From contig CM048552.1 of NCBI GenBank assembly GCA_026413225.1, forward strand, positions 207,713,553 to 207,777,552: a stretch of DNA of 64,000 bases, given 5' to 3'. Positions 45,961 to 59,762 of this stretch are shown here, in pieces. Numbering within the stretch: the first letter of the stretch is position 1; each line of letters opens with the position of its first letter. The DNA is from Otis tarda. Its lineage: Eukaryota; Chordata; Aves; Otidiformes; Otididae. The notes below the pieces were generated by a model. That model was not told the origin of the DNA. It worked only from the letters and a program-made list of their open reading frames with translations, and made no database searches. The translations under genes were made by a program, and so were the position numbers.

Positions 45961-47853
45961 AATCCTCTAGTAGACTCTTTCGTAAGTATCATAAATACAC
46001 ATTAAAGAGACAAACTGTATTTGTGGTATAAATTAGACATTTGCTGCATTACTAAATAAAGTTGTGGGTTTTTTTTCCAGGTGACATCTCTCCACAAGGC
46101 TGTAGCCTTGCTCATGTTTCTCTAGCTCATTAAATATCAAACTGCTCTATTAAAGTCAAACTGATTTAGTAGACAGGATAGAATAATTCCCCCTTTGGTG
46201 CATAAGGCTGTAGTTCAGGTTGCTGGTGATACTGGTTCCAACCTACTGAGGCAGGAGAATATCAAAATCACATATTCTCATTACTAGGCACTGGAAGGAG
46301 ATCCACAACCAGCTCCTCTTGCAGCTGCAAGCAGGAGCAGTGCCTGACCCAGTCTCCACTGTAAGCATCCAAATCCTTATGAGAGAAATGAATTTAATAC
46401 ATACTTTCCTCCAGTACTTGAGAGGCTTGGACATCTCCCTCTTTATCAGACTAACTTTGGTGGATCCTCTGCTGAGGTACCATACCCTCTCATGCAGCTT
46501 CTGCTAGGTTAAAAGGCTGACAAAAACATAGCACTGTACTGCTTAGTGTGTTGCAAGGTATTTTCCCTTGCAGACCTAACAGTAAGTTCTGTGAGGATCT
46601 CTTCTTCCTGTTGGTCTTACTAATGAAACCTGCAATCTATCCTAAAAACATTGAAGGTTTAACTAGACCTAAAAAATTGTTTGTTCCTGATACTTAATGC
46701 ACCTGGCTTATTCCTTCTCCTCTAATCAGGATGCTACTCTAAACGATTTCAGGTCCATAAAGTTCTTGGAGGATACAGATGATTGCATGAAACCATCTGG
46801 ACTTGCCAGGTGGTATAATATATACTAATCAGCTATGGAGAGCAGTTCCCTTATGAGCATTACTAGTTATAAGCAGACATTTTATCAAATACTGTTTCTA
46901 CAATTCTACTCCTTCACCCTAATGCTTAGTCCATCTGCTAACGCTGGAAGGTCTGTAACAGTACTCACAAAAACTGCACAAAATCTTGATTTTTGAAATA
47001 AAGTTTTCAAAATCAAATGCTCACATGTGTGGAAAAACAAAGATTTCAATTGCCTGTGAAATTGTAATTCATCTCCTTCATGGACACATTTTGTTTAGGT
47101 GCTAACACAAAATTTACACTTTTTTTTTTCCAGACCTACATCTTTATTTACTGTTCAAGATGTACAGCACTCCTTGAACAGCCATTTAATAGTTTAATTT
47201 TTCCTCCCTCTGAAGGGTAAGCAGTCACATAAATGCTTTGCTTTCAAGTCTCCTTAGAGGGCAGAGCAGTTAAAACGAAAACAAACTGGTCATCTTCTCA
47301 GCTGAATTTGAGCAGCTTGTAGATAGAAGAGATGGAGACAGTGGCAGCTCTCCTCAGGGGCAGAGTCCATAAAAAGCAGAATGCAATCAGAGCAGGATAT
47401 TGTATACCAATAAACATGTCTCCATGCCCAAGAAGAAAGATGAGGTAGGTTGTCTCTTCAGCCTCCCTCATACCTGCTTCTGCTTCAGGTGCTGCTTTGA
47501 CCAACAAAAGTCAAGAGCAGGTCACTACTGGTAGACAAATCTGCTGGGAATTATGTGAATCCAGAACATTACATTTGTTACAGAAACCATGGAGCTACAA
47601 AACTACTTGTATACAGGAGTCTTTCTACCCATTCAGGCAAAAAGGTATAATCTCTTGAACTGTACTTAAAGTGAGAAGAAGCAAACTTGATCGCTAAACT
47701 GAGAACTATCTGAGCTCTCCTTATATCAGCATTATGAGTTTGTTACCTGGCTATCTCCTGGCTACCCAGAGTATCCTACTGAATGCATGGCAATGAACTC
47801 TTACTATGGTCAGTAGGAAAATATCCCCCAGTCTCTCTTCCACCATTTGCTGA
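45961..47853. other. Non-coding interval, no feature recognised
   Basis: No coding frame above 70 codons and no repeat signature. Confidence 0.4.
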
Positions 47854-48097
47854 AACAACAAAATTCCAGAAGCAAAAAGGATGGCATGCCAGGAGCACAT
47901 GAACTGATGTTCCTTGGTGGCCAACCTGGCATACACATCTTTATCTGCAGGCTGGTGTATCTGGTTGTGGCACATGTACCCCAGGATGCTGACAGCCACA
48001 AACCAGGCAGAAGTTGGTTATGCACAATCCTTGATCAAGCTGTACAAGGGACTGGGAAGGAGGCATCTTGCCTTTTCGCTTCTGGAATTTTGCTCTT
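47854..48097. repeat. Inverted duplication, 27-bp arms
   Basis: The segment 48071-48097 matches the reverse complement of 47854-47880 at 24 of 27 bases, with the run GCTTCTGGAATTTTG identical in both. The spacer is 190 bases. As a result both strands carry an open frame with the peptide LFASGILLF. Beyond the arms the similarity fades. It may be the remains of an inverted insertion or a chance repeat of an unrecognised family. Confidence 0.75.
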
Positions 48098-50905
48098 CTA
48101 TGCAACAGGTTGGAAATGTCAGAAATGGGAACTTAAGAAGACTTTGACCATGTAGAATCCATTGCCTTCAGAGGAAACAAACTACTGAGAATAAAATTTC
48201 TGCTTTGAGTACTCTATGTACCTATTCTCTTGCATGTGTGATGGATTTATAGTATGTTTGGACAGCACTAAAGAAGACTGAACTCCTCTCATCTCTTCTC
48301 AAACCTACCTGAAATGCCATCAGTCCAAAGGCACAATGAGAACTAGGATGTTTCCGAACTTGTCTCCTGCAGAGAACAGGAAAAGCTCGATGAAGATCTT
48401 AATGAATTTCAAAAGGCAAGGCACGTTGCTTGAAAAGCAATATATGTTTGAGATATTGGGTTTGTTTTCATGGTTGTGGGGTGTTTTTTTGTTTGTTTGG
48501 TTGGTTTTTTTTCTGTAGCAAACTAGGAAAAGACAAACTTTTCCACAAGAGAGGTTTTGTCAAGAAAAATAATATCTTTTATTAAACAAAATGCTATAGC
48601 TGGAAAAAAACAAGCACATTTTAGGAGTGCAAAGAACTGAAGAAATATTTATGTGCCTGAAAACTTGCCATCCACTCTAATGTAAGGTATTTCTTCTCCC
48701 TACAATCCTTCTTTTGTTTATAACCTTGTAGCATCATAAGTGTAACACAAATTCATGTTTATTTGATATTACAAATCTGTGTAATAGAATAACCAGTAAG
48801 TCTCTGGGCAATAAGCTGATTTGATTTATAGGGAAAAAGTTAATGCCTTTTCTTGATTCAGAGAATTTGAACTCGAGTCCCCCGTGTTCTAGCTCTTTGC
48901 TTGGCTGGTTGATAGTCTGCAGTGGAGTGTTTGCTCTCTCTATGATCTGAAAGCCCAATCTATCCAAGATCGGAGCGATCTCTCTGTAAAAGCTTTGCCA
49001 CAAAAGCTACTTTCTCACAAGCAGTTGATTTTATGAAATCAATATTTTTTCTGATCAGAAAGATTCTCTCCAAAAAAAAATTCATCCAGGTCTTTATCAG
49101 GGATTGTGGAGCCAGGCAGAAATAATCAGTAATTTTAAAAAGTAACAAAAAACTGGAGATAAAAATACTGCTAAAACCAAAATATTATGGTACATCCTTG
49201 ATCACAAACAGTTTCTGTCAGCCTAGGCTTGGGAGTGAGAAGAAAGACAGGTTTTATAAAAAGTAGAAAACCAATTCTGATTAGCGAATAGACAATTTCC
49301 AGAACAAATTGCTCTTGAAAATACCTTGTTTTGAAATAAAGAGAGTAAAAAAATCATTTAAAATAGATAACGAGAATAGAGATCTGTCTTAAAGGATCCA
49401 GGGTATAAGACTTTTGTAAGGTGATGAGAAATGTGAGGATGTGTTGGTGTGTTTTTTTTAAATAGAGCAAAAACAAAATACCAAATGACCCATCAGAAAA
49501 AAAGTGGGTTTCAGCCCCTCAACAGACTTCCAAGTTAATTCTAGGCATTTCCTTCTCTCTGTGGCTCCGAGACATGATTACATTTCCTTTCTGAGAAGTA
49601 GAGGTAAAAACAACACTGAAATGCATCATACATTGTTCAGATACCAGTAAGGACTGCTTCTATCTGCTGCCAAGCTCTCCCTGATGAGTGGCACCCATCA
49701 ATCAACTTGATTTTTAATTTAACTTTTCATCTCTGTGATAGTGACAATAAGTTTTGTCTCTTCTTATAACCACTGCCAGGTGCCACGAAGTGAGAACAGT
49801 TGTCAGTGCATCCGATGGGTGGGTAGTGCTTTAAGAGTCACTTAGTTGATGTGACTACGCCTCCAACTCCATCCAACTTAATCTGAAAATCCTAGCATTA
49901 AAATGAGATAAAGGAATGCAACAATAGAGCCAAGCAGTGTAGAAATGCAGAAGATAAAAGAACTTCTTTGCAGAACACAGCGTTTTAAATAACAATGTAT
50001 AGAAAATAGACCTCACTCTCCAAACAACATTTGTAGCAACGTTATTTCAGAAGAAATGTAGGAGGTGATGCATAAACCAGACCTGCTAATATCAAACCAT
50101 AGCACACCAGTCTCCTTTTTCAGCAGTATAGGAAAATATCACCAGTATGCATTTGGTTCCATCAGTGACATTTAACAGACCAGATTTTTGTAATTTGGTC
50201 AAACTTTCTATGCTTTCTGTTGGCAGCAGGGATTAATTCTTTCTCAGTAAGGGTTTTTCACATCTTGTCTTGATATTTTCTGCTAACCGTGTTTGCTAAT
50301 CACAACCAACTGTTTCAGTGGAAGAAGAGAGAAGAAAAGAGAAGAAAGTCAGGCACTTCGAGGAAGGCTGCGAAAGTGGAAGAGATGTGGCACTGACCCA
50401 AAATTTCTCTGAGGAGTAGAAAAGGGAGGATGAGAAGCATTACCCTTGGCTGTGATGAAAAAAAGCTCAGGCTCCCCAAAGACCGCACTCCTAGAGGACA
50501 GCCATACTGGAAACGTTACTTTTGCCAGGTCGTTACTTGTTTTCCTCAGCTTTGAGTACTGGAATGGTTTATGCAGCATGGTTCTCTGTGGGGTAGAGGC
50601 ATAAAAAAAAATATAAATGTTTTGTCTCTGACTTAGAACCAAGACAATTTTCCTGAATTATAGAAGTGACTATGGATCTTTCCCTGCTTTTCTGCATCTC
50701 TCTGTTCCTGAATACAGACCCTAAGTTCTTGGGTGAGGTTGATACAGCTAAAATTATTTTATTTGGCAATTCCAAGAACCCACTTTTATGCCAAACTGCA
50801 ATATATGATGTTAGTGGTAGGCATCAAGCCCAGGACACTTACCCTTGACTCCAGGACCAACTTCAAGCCAGCAAAGCTGCAGCTGGCTGGGGCAGCAAGC
50901 TGCAG
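48098..50905. other. Non-coding interval, no feature recognised
   Basis: T-rich and GTTTGTTTGG-type low complexity at 48483-48511. No gene or repeat family supported. Confidence 0.4.
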
Positions 50906-51385
50906 ATGTGTTTCCCTCTGCTTCCCCAGTCCCCACACTCCTGCTGCGTGGGGTGCAAGATGACAGCTACAGAGGTGCTGCAGGTTGAGGTCGTGTCACT
51001 GCTACACATCTCCTCTCTCCACTTGCTTGCAACAGCAATTCCCACTCACTGTCACATGCCATCACTTGTTTCCCTCAGCCCTGTGCTCCCCATCATGTAC
51101 ATACACAGCTGCTCAGATGGAGAAGAGGGAGCAGATCCCATCCCATACCATCCTCTTCCTTGTCTCAACCAGGCTGCAAAGCAATCCTGCTTTCACTGCC
51201 AGCTTCCATACGAAGAAATGCACTTTATTGTCTGGCCCAACCAACATAATGCAGGGCACAAGCACCAAAACCATAGATGGAAAAGGCATCTCAGTTCTAG
51301 GCCCACACATAACCCACTAGGTCCAAGGCTGCCTGGCTGGACTGCTCAGCTTTACCTAGCTCTGACTCCGTATCTGCAGAACTGA
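50906..51385 (+). other. Unexplained 159-codon open frame, probably not a gene
   Basis: This is the longest open frame outside repeats. The predicted product is rich in His, Cys, Pro and Leu and has no domain, signal peptide or motif I recognise. A second frame (50985-51320, +) overlaps it for 111 codons and the opposite strand is also fairly open, so the stop-poor composition (C-rich, few TA) is a simpler explanation than coding. No splice sites, promoter or poly(A) signal were tied to it. Confidence 0.2.
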
Positions 51386-52509
51386 GCCAGTGACATTCAC
51401 TCAGAGGTTAAAATTTATAGGAAGACAGAAATCTAAGATTCCTACCCTCCTCCACTGTTGAAGCAAGAGGAGCTGTTAACAGATTCAAAGTAATCAAGCT
51501 CAGAAATCTAATTTAAAAAACTATAAAATGGCCTCAGTCCTCCAGAAAGTGTTGTGAACTTAACATGGGCTGATATTGTCAAGAACAAACATGCTAATGG
51601 TAACCATTTGATTCAGCTATACCAGCAGTGCCGTCATTTCCCAGCTAGAAGCAGATCAGTAGTAGGCAATTTTGAATGTCAGGAGGAGCTATATTTAATA
51701 CCACACATGTTTTCATGGGTCCGCGCAGTGCACAGACCCTCCTCCTGACTGAGGTCAAGCTGTTTCCCTGACTTATTTCACAACAAATTCTCCTAATTTC
51801 TATTCTGAAAAGATTTTTTTTTTTCAAGGCAGACATCTGCATTTTGAGTATTGATTGGAAAAGGTGCCAGGAGTTTTTCAAGTGAGCACAATTTGGCCCT
51901 GTACTCCAACCTCCCTTTTTTATGATTGCCTGAAGTGTGAATGGGAAGAAATCCCAGCCTGTCATATGGTGCTCTACGAGGAACAAGACATCCTAGCTTA
52001 GCTCTGCTCTAGGCTCCTTATCTTCTGGCATCCCACAGGCTGGAACTCTCTTCCGTTAGTCCAGTCTATGGTAGAGCGTGAATTTTCATTATTAGTTTGG
52101 CTATTTATCTGCATTAGCCTCCTACAGGCTCAAAGTGCCAAGTTCTTTCTGATTCTGAGTATAAAAATATGTTATAGACATATGCTTATTCCAATATTTA
52201 GATTTCTTTAAATATTGGGTTTTTTTCAATGACTTCCCATCGTTTTTTTTTACGTGGGGTTTATCTTATCTAACATTAGCTGTCAAGCAACTTATATAGG
52301 TCGTCTTTACAGGTAAGGGACGGAGTTGACAATTTGAATACATCTGAATACAGACTCCTGTTTAGCCCTTGTTCTCTCTCCTGCAGGGAGAGCTGAGACA
52401 GACAGCTCAGCCTGCATGCCTGAATCTTAGGCAGCTAGCATTAAGTGTACCTCGCTCTTTCCTCCTGGTAAAACTAATCACAAAAGCTAAAAATCAACAC
52501 TTGTTCTAT

Positions 52510-52531
52510 TAATTTAATTTAAATTAAATTA
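52510..52531. repeat. Perfect 22-bp AT palindrome
   Basis: The block AATTTAATTTAAATTAAATT at 52511-52530 is its own reverse complement, and the flanking T and A extend it by one base on each side. It contains only A and T, so chance in AT-rich DNA is possible. Confidence 0.9.
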
Positions 52532-55500
52532 TATCTTTACTGGACTTCTTCATTTTCTGTAGTGAAAATCTGGGGATGCGTATGGATATGGATTCACTTT
52601 GGTTGAGCACAGAGGTCCACACTGCGCTCTCGGCTGTGCCATCACACAGTGTGAGAAACTGTGTGAGAAACACCTCAGTAGACTGTTTGAAGAAAGGTAG
52701 CTCCGCACTCCCATTCACATTTCTTCTTGCTTTCCCTCCCTTCTCCAGCCCCCACACAGGAGATTACTTTTACCTCAGGGTGCAGGGTCTTGCGCTTTAG
52801 ACCCCAGGATGAATCCTTGCTGGACCAGTTGGGATGCAGCTGATTGCACAAGTAGCTGCTACACTTCAGTTCTGTATCTGAAAAAGAGGAGTCCTAATCA
52901 CCTTCCCCTACCTAGGAATGGTGCAAGGAAAATGCCAGTGATGATTTGCAGGAGCTGAATTATTTGGCTCCAACAAGAGTCACAAGTATATGTGTAGCTG
53001 CAATAGGATGAATATTGTCTATTTAACTACTGCTGGTGGAGATCAAGAATACAGATGTCCTGTTATTTTTAAACATGGGATGCAACAAAAAATGTAAGCG
53101 GGATGGACTTGGTTCATTTTATCTACTAAGATCACCTAATTCCAGCCATCTTCAAACTAATCATCAAGGTTGAATCAGCCGTTTAGGTTCCTTCTACACT
53201 TAATAGAGAGATACAGGTATCTCTAGAGGACAATTTTCCAACACTAATCTAGGAAGAGATTAAATGCTTCTTGGATGTGCTTACTTTTCTCCCTTAACTG
53301 CAGAGGAAGGCACAGCAGCTACTTCAGACAAACTATCCATTTTTTAAGTAGCTAAAGTCAAATAAAACCAATTTTACTTGTTTTAACTGGTAGGTACATT
53401 GCATCAGTTATGTTTTCATTACAAAAGCATTTACTTCATTCCCTTAGTGCAGCATCTCATCGACTTGAATCCATTTAACCATTTTGGGCAAACATCACAG
53501 CAGCAACAAAAAGAGAGCTCAGACATCAAACGTGACTGAACGGAGGGACAATGGCAATGCAATTTGGAAAATGCCTACAGAGTGATCAGCCTGAGCCAAT
53601 GCCACAGAGCCCTTGAGTGTTTAGCATCACAGCAACATCTTCCCTGCTGTTTCAGCAAGTAAAAGAGGGATATTTTCCATGTGAATATATTCGACCTAAA
53701 AGTGAGAGTAGCTAAAGGATCAGATGGTTGGAGCATGTTTCTCAATAATAACTTACCTAACACAGAATAGTTGCCGTGTGAAACACAGGCAGCTAAGGAG
53801 TAGCTGCAGTTTCAAAGCACTGGGGAGAAACCTACTCTTTTTGGAGGAACTACGACATCTGCTGGTTTTTAATGAAAACTTAGAAATACTTTATTATTAT
53901 AGATTTCAAAAGAGGTATATTCTGTTAGGGCACAAATGTGACTTCGGAGGTGCAAATGATGCTGACAGTGTTGCAATATATCAAGACAGAAGCTGAGTTT
54001 TTGCAAACTCAGTGAAGTGATCAAGGAGTAAAAAGAATTTGGAGGTTGGCTTCACAGAAATACATAAAATGAGGCTTCGCGTAACAGAACAGATCACTGG
54101 AGTCTGACAGAAGTGCTCTCAAGATGTAGGAATTCAATAAGGGGAAACAAAATTTAAGCACGATTTTCTGTGATTCCTTTCGCTCTCCTATTAGTGCAGA
54201 CATACAGATACTTCAACACTGCATTCAAAACATAAACCCTTCAGTTCTGCAATGGGAAGCAAAAACATTGCAGGGAGAAGCAATAGAAATCAGCCAGTTG
54301 CTAACACTTTTTACAACACGATACTTACTATTCATATTTACAATTAGATGAACCATCATCACAGTGCACTAGGAATGCTGGCCTGTTCTCAGGTACTTGT
54401 TTTTAACTAAATGATAAACCGAGAATTACCATGGATATTGTCTTTAAAGACATTTTACTTTTCACAAACAAAAGAGTATCAATTCCACATGCCCCACATT
54501 GCTCTGCAGAATGCTCTTCACTGCTCAGAGCTTGCACATCGCCCGGCAACTGCTGCTTCCTCTCAGCCTTGCGAGAAGTGATCCATTCATAAACTGTGTG
54601 CACAAGCACATTCATGCGCCGCTTTTGAACATTTGCAATGAAAGATGAGATGCAAATGGAGGAAGTTGTATTGTTAAGTACAAACATTGATACCAAAAAG
54701 AAAAGCTTTCCCTCGCACTTGAAGGTCGAAGGTTTGGACCCATTCTTCTCAGCTTGGAATAAAACTGAAATAGCATTCAGTACTTTTATCACCTACAGAT
54801 TGGCTTATTATTGCAGCACATTATATCAGAGAAGGCCACAAGGAGTCTGGTGCAGTCATGGATGTAGGGAAACAGATTATTGTCTCATCTGTTTAAGGTA
54901 TAGTGGATAAAAAAAGTACAATTGTAACTGGCAGTAATGTGCTTACAGCTGGTGTCATTTAGTAACAGAGGGTTTTGTTGCAAACTCTGCTACTGTTTGA
55001 CAGACCTCAGCAGCACTGATTTCTAAACCAGGAAATTAACAGAAGGCTGTGAAGAATGAAATGTCTCCAACTGTATCTTTCAAGCACTCAAATAAATTCA
55101 TCAGCATATTCTGCTGTTATTGCCATAGGCCAGCTAAAATATAAAGATGACAATGACAGAATGCCATCACCCAAGACACCAAATAATTTTTTTTTCTGCG
55201 TTCTTGTCAGCAGCTTGTTTTAACAAATCCCAACAACCAGGGAAAATAATAAGGAAGATTAAAGAAAAAACTTCTGAAAAAGTCAGTACCTAGAACTATA
55301 CCCAGGATTTCTATAGGAAACCAGTCACCGGAAACCTGGAAATGGCATCATTGTATTTTGATGTACAGTACACAGAATGCTTCCACGGCGGAATTGGCAA
55401 AGGATCAGCATCAGCTACCTCCTAATTAACACTTTAAAAGTAGCATCGCAGGTGGCTGAAACAGAACAACGCAAAGCTGGAGCACACTGGCGTGCCGCAC

Positions 55501-56056
55501 CTTGCTCTGCTGGGAGGGATTGCGCTCCCTCCCTCCTCTCTGCAGAATCCTTTCCAGAACTGCACGCAGCCCTCGGCATTTGTCTGCTTCCTCATTGCCT
55601 TGACAGCCAGTATTATAGTTATTTAGATGTTGTGTAACTGTATTAGTTAATGTTTGCGCAGTGCTTTGAAATGTGAATTGCTATCCAGCTATTCAGTGTT
55701 ATTATTTCCATTAGGATGAACCTTAAAAGCACATTGAAAAAGACAGTGCTTAAGTTGAATAACCTTCTTTAAAGAGGAATATTAAATCCATCAGATCTTG
55801 TCAAGGTGTTGTACGACCTAAAATATTTTAAATTATGTCTGCTTTTGCAATGCACACACGTGCACACATACACATGCGACTATTTTATTTCAAAGACCAG
55901 TATATTGGTTTAACTAGACTTTATCTTTGTTCCTATCAAATGGAAAAAAAAACCTACACCATGAATATATTACAGATTTGAATAAGTTAAAATCAAATAA
56001 CATGTCTTAATGACAATGTCAAGAAAACTAGCCTTGGAAACCTGAATTACTGATGT

Positions 56057-56091
56057 TCTCTTATACTGATCTGTCTCTCTTATACTGATCT
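56057..56091. repeat. Tandem duplication, 19-bp period
   Basis: TCTCTTATACTGATCT-like words occur at 56057-56072 and 56076-56091, separated by GTC. Both copies are identical over 16 bases. Confidence 0.85.
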
Positions 56092-59000
56092 CATACAGGT
56101 CAGAATAGAATTTTATTGATACAGAGAAATTAAGCAGAAAGGTGGCACAAGTGCAATTATACTACTAACAGTTTAAGCGCATAAATTGTAATGTGAATAC
56201 TGGAACAAAAGCAAAAGTGACTTTTCTATTTCTGGAATAACAGTAAGAAGAGTCATGCATTTCAATATAAAACTAGGTGTATGATGAATTGTATCAGTAT
56301 GACTACAATGGTATAGACTAATATCTTACAATGGCTTAACCTCCTGCATCAAGAAGAATCGTGTTGATTTGAAAAGCTGTGTAGTCAATCAAGTGAAGAA
56401 AAAACCAAACAAATAATTTTCTGCCCATGTGGGCATAGACAATACAAATCCTCTGAGATTTGGTCTCAAAGATAAAGACTAACTAGAATAAAGTTTGCTA
56501 ACTTAAAAGTAATCAAAATCCACTTACTCTGAAAAGAAATCTACAAAGCAAGAGTGGTGATAGCTATGGTGGATATAAAAGCCGTTATGTTTGCAGAGGT
56601 TTTTTTTATATCAATGCATAGAATAAAAGGACTCCATTTCTTCCAGCTGTAGCTTTTCATCTAATGAAAGTTATTACCTCTCTTTGCAAAGCACGCTCCA
56701 TTTAAAAAGATTGATAGATGCATATTGCTGGAGCAATAGCTTCACAGAACGTGTCACATCTGATGACAAGGTACGTTTTCTTTAAAACTGAAATTCGATT
56801 AATCCTTTACTTATTAACACACAATCTAAGAGTCTCAGCCCACATCTGTTGGTTCAGAGGAAGTCTGGAAGTACTGGAATTTATTCAATATCGATGGTCT
56901 GAGCCAGTTAATGAAGTGCCAGGCAAGCTGGAGGTTATGACAGAAGTTGAACTTGGTTAGCATTTAGTCCCATTTTTTTTTGGACTATAGGCCTAGAGGA
57001 TTAATCAATATTTGAGAGGAAGGATTAATGTGAGATCCGTATATATGTCTTCATCCTTCTGAACTGGTCCCTTGTTACGACTGATGAAACAAAATGGGCA
57101 CATTTAGACATGACATCCCAATGTACATTGTAAACTAAAACTGAAAACACTCAATATGGGGAGACGGGAATGAATAGCAAAATTATAAGACAAAGACATC
57201 CCACATTCACTCTGATAATATAGTCAGGAATTAAGTGTCAGAACTGTGTGTTTAGAAGCCAAAATAAAATGTCTTGAATATTGTTGGGTTGTCTTCCTCT
57301 CACCACCTCAGTTAATATAAAGAATGGTTTTAGAAGAAGAAAGTCGGAGACCTTAAATCCCTACACAAGGCTGTCTTGATAGTTAAAGATTTACTCAGGA
57401 GATAGAAGATGCAGTTTAATGTCCTATCTCTGTTCTTGCCCAGCTGTCCTGTAAAGCTCAGCTTAGCTATTTGGCACTTCCCTAGACCAAGAAGCTCTTG
57501 GAAAACTTCCGTGTCTAAGGGCAGCCATCCATTCTCCTCTTCCTGCATTTTGGAAGAAAATGGGGAAAAAACCAGAAAGTCAAAGCCAAAAAGCCTAATG
57601 AGTAACGAGTAGTATCCTCAGATGTACTCCTCCACCCTTACCTCTGAAGTTTCCCTTCATCAGATCAGTGAGATGGTTGATCCACACATCCCATTGCTGC
57701 TTCTCTCCCAGCATCCTTTCACCCCCCATTTAGATCCTCTCTCCAGATTCCATTTCTATTATGTCTCTGTTTGTTTGTGCTGCTCATTAAATACAGCCAG
57801 AAGGAAAGGCTGCATAAATCAAGCCTGTGATACTACATCACTATTTCCAGTCACCCTTTTCACTCAGCTTGTTCCCTCTGCTCCCTGGCCCCCACCATTT
57901 GTTTGCCTTACTTATTCAGCCTGTTGGCCTTTGGGCATGGAGTGGATCTCACAAGTCATGTCCGTATTGTTAAATAAATGTATGTAACAAGGCAAACTCC
58001 AACCCTGGACCTGTAATCATCCACATCACTTACTGTTTATTCCCTGATTTTTGTCCTTCTTTAGGTAGCAGTATAGAGCAGCACAGTGTCCACAAAATCC
58101 TTAGTATATAGTATTGATTGCTTCATAAGCTATCCCTAAACAATTATCTACTGATCCTTTTCTGTGCAGGGAGCTCTGTAGAGCTTCTCCTTCCTTGCAG
58201 AGCCCAATGCTTGTCCATGTGTGTTTGTGTCAGGTACGATTCCTCTACTGCTCTAAAAAAGCTAAATGAATTATTGCGTAATCCTCACTGTGGGTTCAGA
58301 CAACAGAGTAACCAAATCCATGAGATTAAAAGTAGTCAAATACACAGATTTAGGGTCCTATCTTAAAATCATTTCATGAGAGAAAAATCCTATAAACTGT
58401 ACAGGAGCTTCCCTTACGCTGGACCCAGGCCATTTCCCTACCTTGACTACGAATGCATATTTTTGACACACTAGAGAGCAGGTGCCAAAGAGGCTTTTAA
58501 GTGAAACACATAGCAGCATTACGTGCTAACCAGTGGAGGATTCAGGCCCATAATAATATTCTGAGGCAGATGTGTATCGTTGGAAACAGCAGGAACCATA
58601 CTGCCCTGAAGGCTGGACTAAGTTGCTCTCTGACAGCTTTGCTTTAGGCACTTGTATCAGTTTGTCACAGAAATAATCCAGACTCTTAAACCTTGGAGGA
58701 CTTTAATAATATTTTTTTGTGCATCTTTTTCTTATCTAAGAGTACAAAAGAACTAAGTGGATTATTTTAAAAAGCACTCTAGTGCTATGAAAGCTCTGTA
58801 CAACGCAGGGTATAGCGTGGTTTCTCCCATGGCTGAAGGTCACGTCTCAAACAATTAAGGAAGAGTCTGTCTGCTCTTCCAAATGCTTTTCATGCACGAT
58901 TTCAAAATGGACTGGGGTAACCTCTGTCTTTTTCTTGACTAAATACTCCGGAGCAGCTATGAGCTGTTGAAATTCAAGTCATATCTTCCATCCAATCTTC

Positions 59001-59762
59001 GCTGTTTCCTCAGAAATGCCATCTGGGGGCAGGCAAATAGGAAAAGTAGTTAGCTGATCTTCTGGCACCTTCAGTGAGATTAATGAATCCATCATGGGAG
59101 AGGTCAGATAAGGTAGCTCCACACCACTCCCAAGACACTGCCACAGGAACACAGAAATTATTTTAAACTCAAAAGTTTTCCATCAGCTTTTCAATTTATC
59201 AAACAGCTAGCTTTGGCAGGAACAATGCGAAGGAGCCTTGAGTTTAAATAAATTAGCTATGTGGAAAGGTGGAGGAAAGCAGGTGGAGGGAAGGCTAGGG
59301 GGAGAGGCTGTAGTACATTTAGAGGCGTAAACTTTATTGCCATACCCAGTATGGGAGGGCGTTAGAAAGCATATTCTTATTGCAGAGGGAGGTCCTCAGA
59401 GAGCAGATAGGTAGGGAGAAAATTGTCAGTTATCAGGTTACACTGGCTGCCATTGTGCTGCTATTAACTCTGCCTCAGTTCCAACATTTCTGTATTTAAT
59501 GATACTAACACCAGCCATGTGGAAAATAATAATTTCTTTGTTATATGAAAAAGTTATCAAATATGTGTTATTTACTTTTAATTTGCATAGTTTCTGCAAT
59601 TTGTTTTGGGGACAAGGAAGAAATAAAGGAAGCAGAAGGAAGACAGTTCTGTGGGGACAGAACTGAAAACCCAGAGGTTTTTTTTGCAGAGAGATGCTTA
59701 TGTAGAGTTGCATGTAGGGGGGGGACGCTGGGGAGGAAAGTGTCATTTATAAAACAGCACTG

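Larger units (their letters stand above)
51386..59762. other. Long non-coding interval
   Basis: No transposon or gene was recognised in over 8 kb. Points noted: an AT palindrome at 52510-52531, a 129-codon unrecognised frame on the minus strand at 54403-54792 near a CpG-bearing patch, a small GC-rich patch at 55490-55580, a CA-type run at 55853-55876 and a short tandem duplication at 56057-56091. Such length without repeats could reflect conserved non-coding DNA, which needs alignment to show. Confidence 0.4.

Noticed and set aside
57622-57987. 121-codon open frame, plus strand
   Set aside because: C-rich, stop-poor stretch with no recognised domain; an AATAAA-like word near its end is common in AT-rich DNA.
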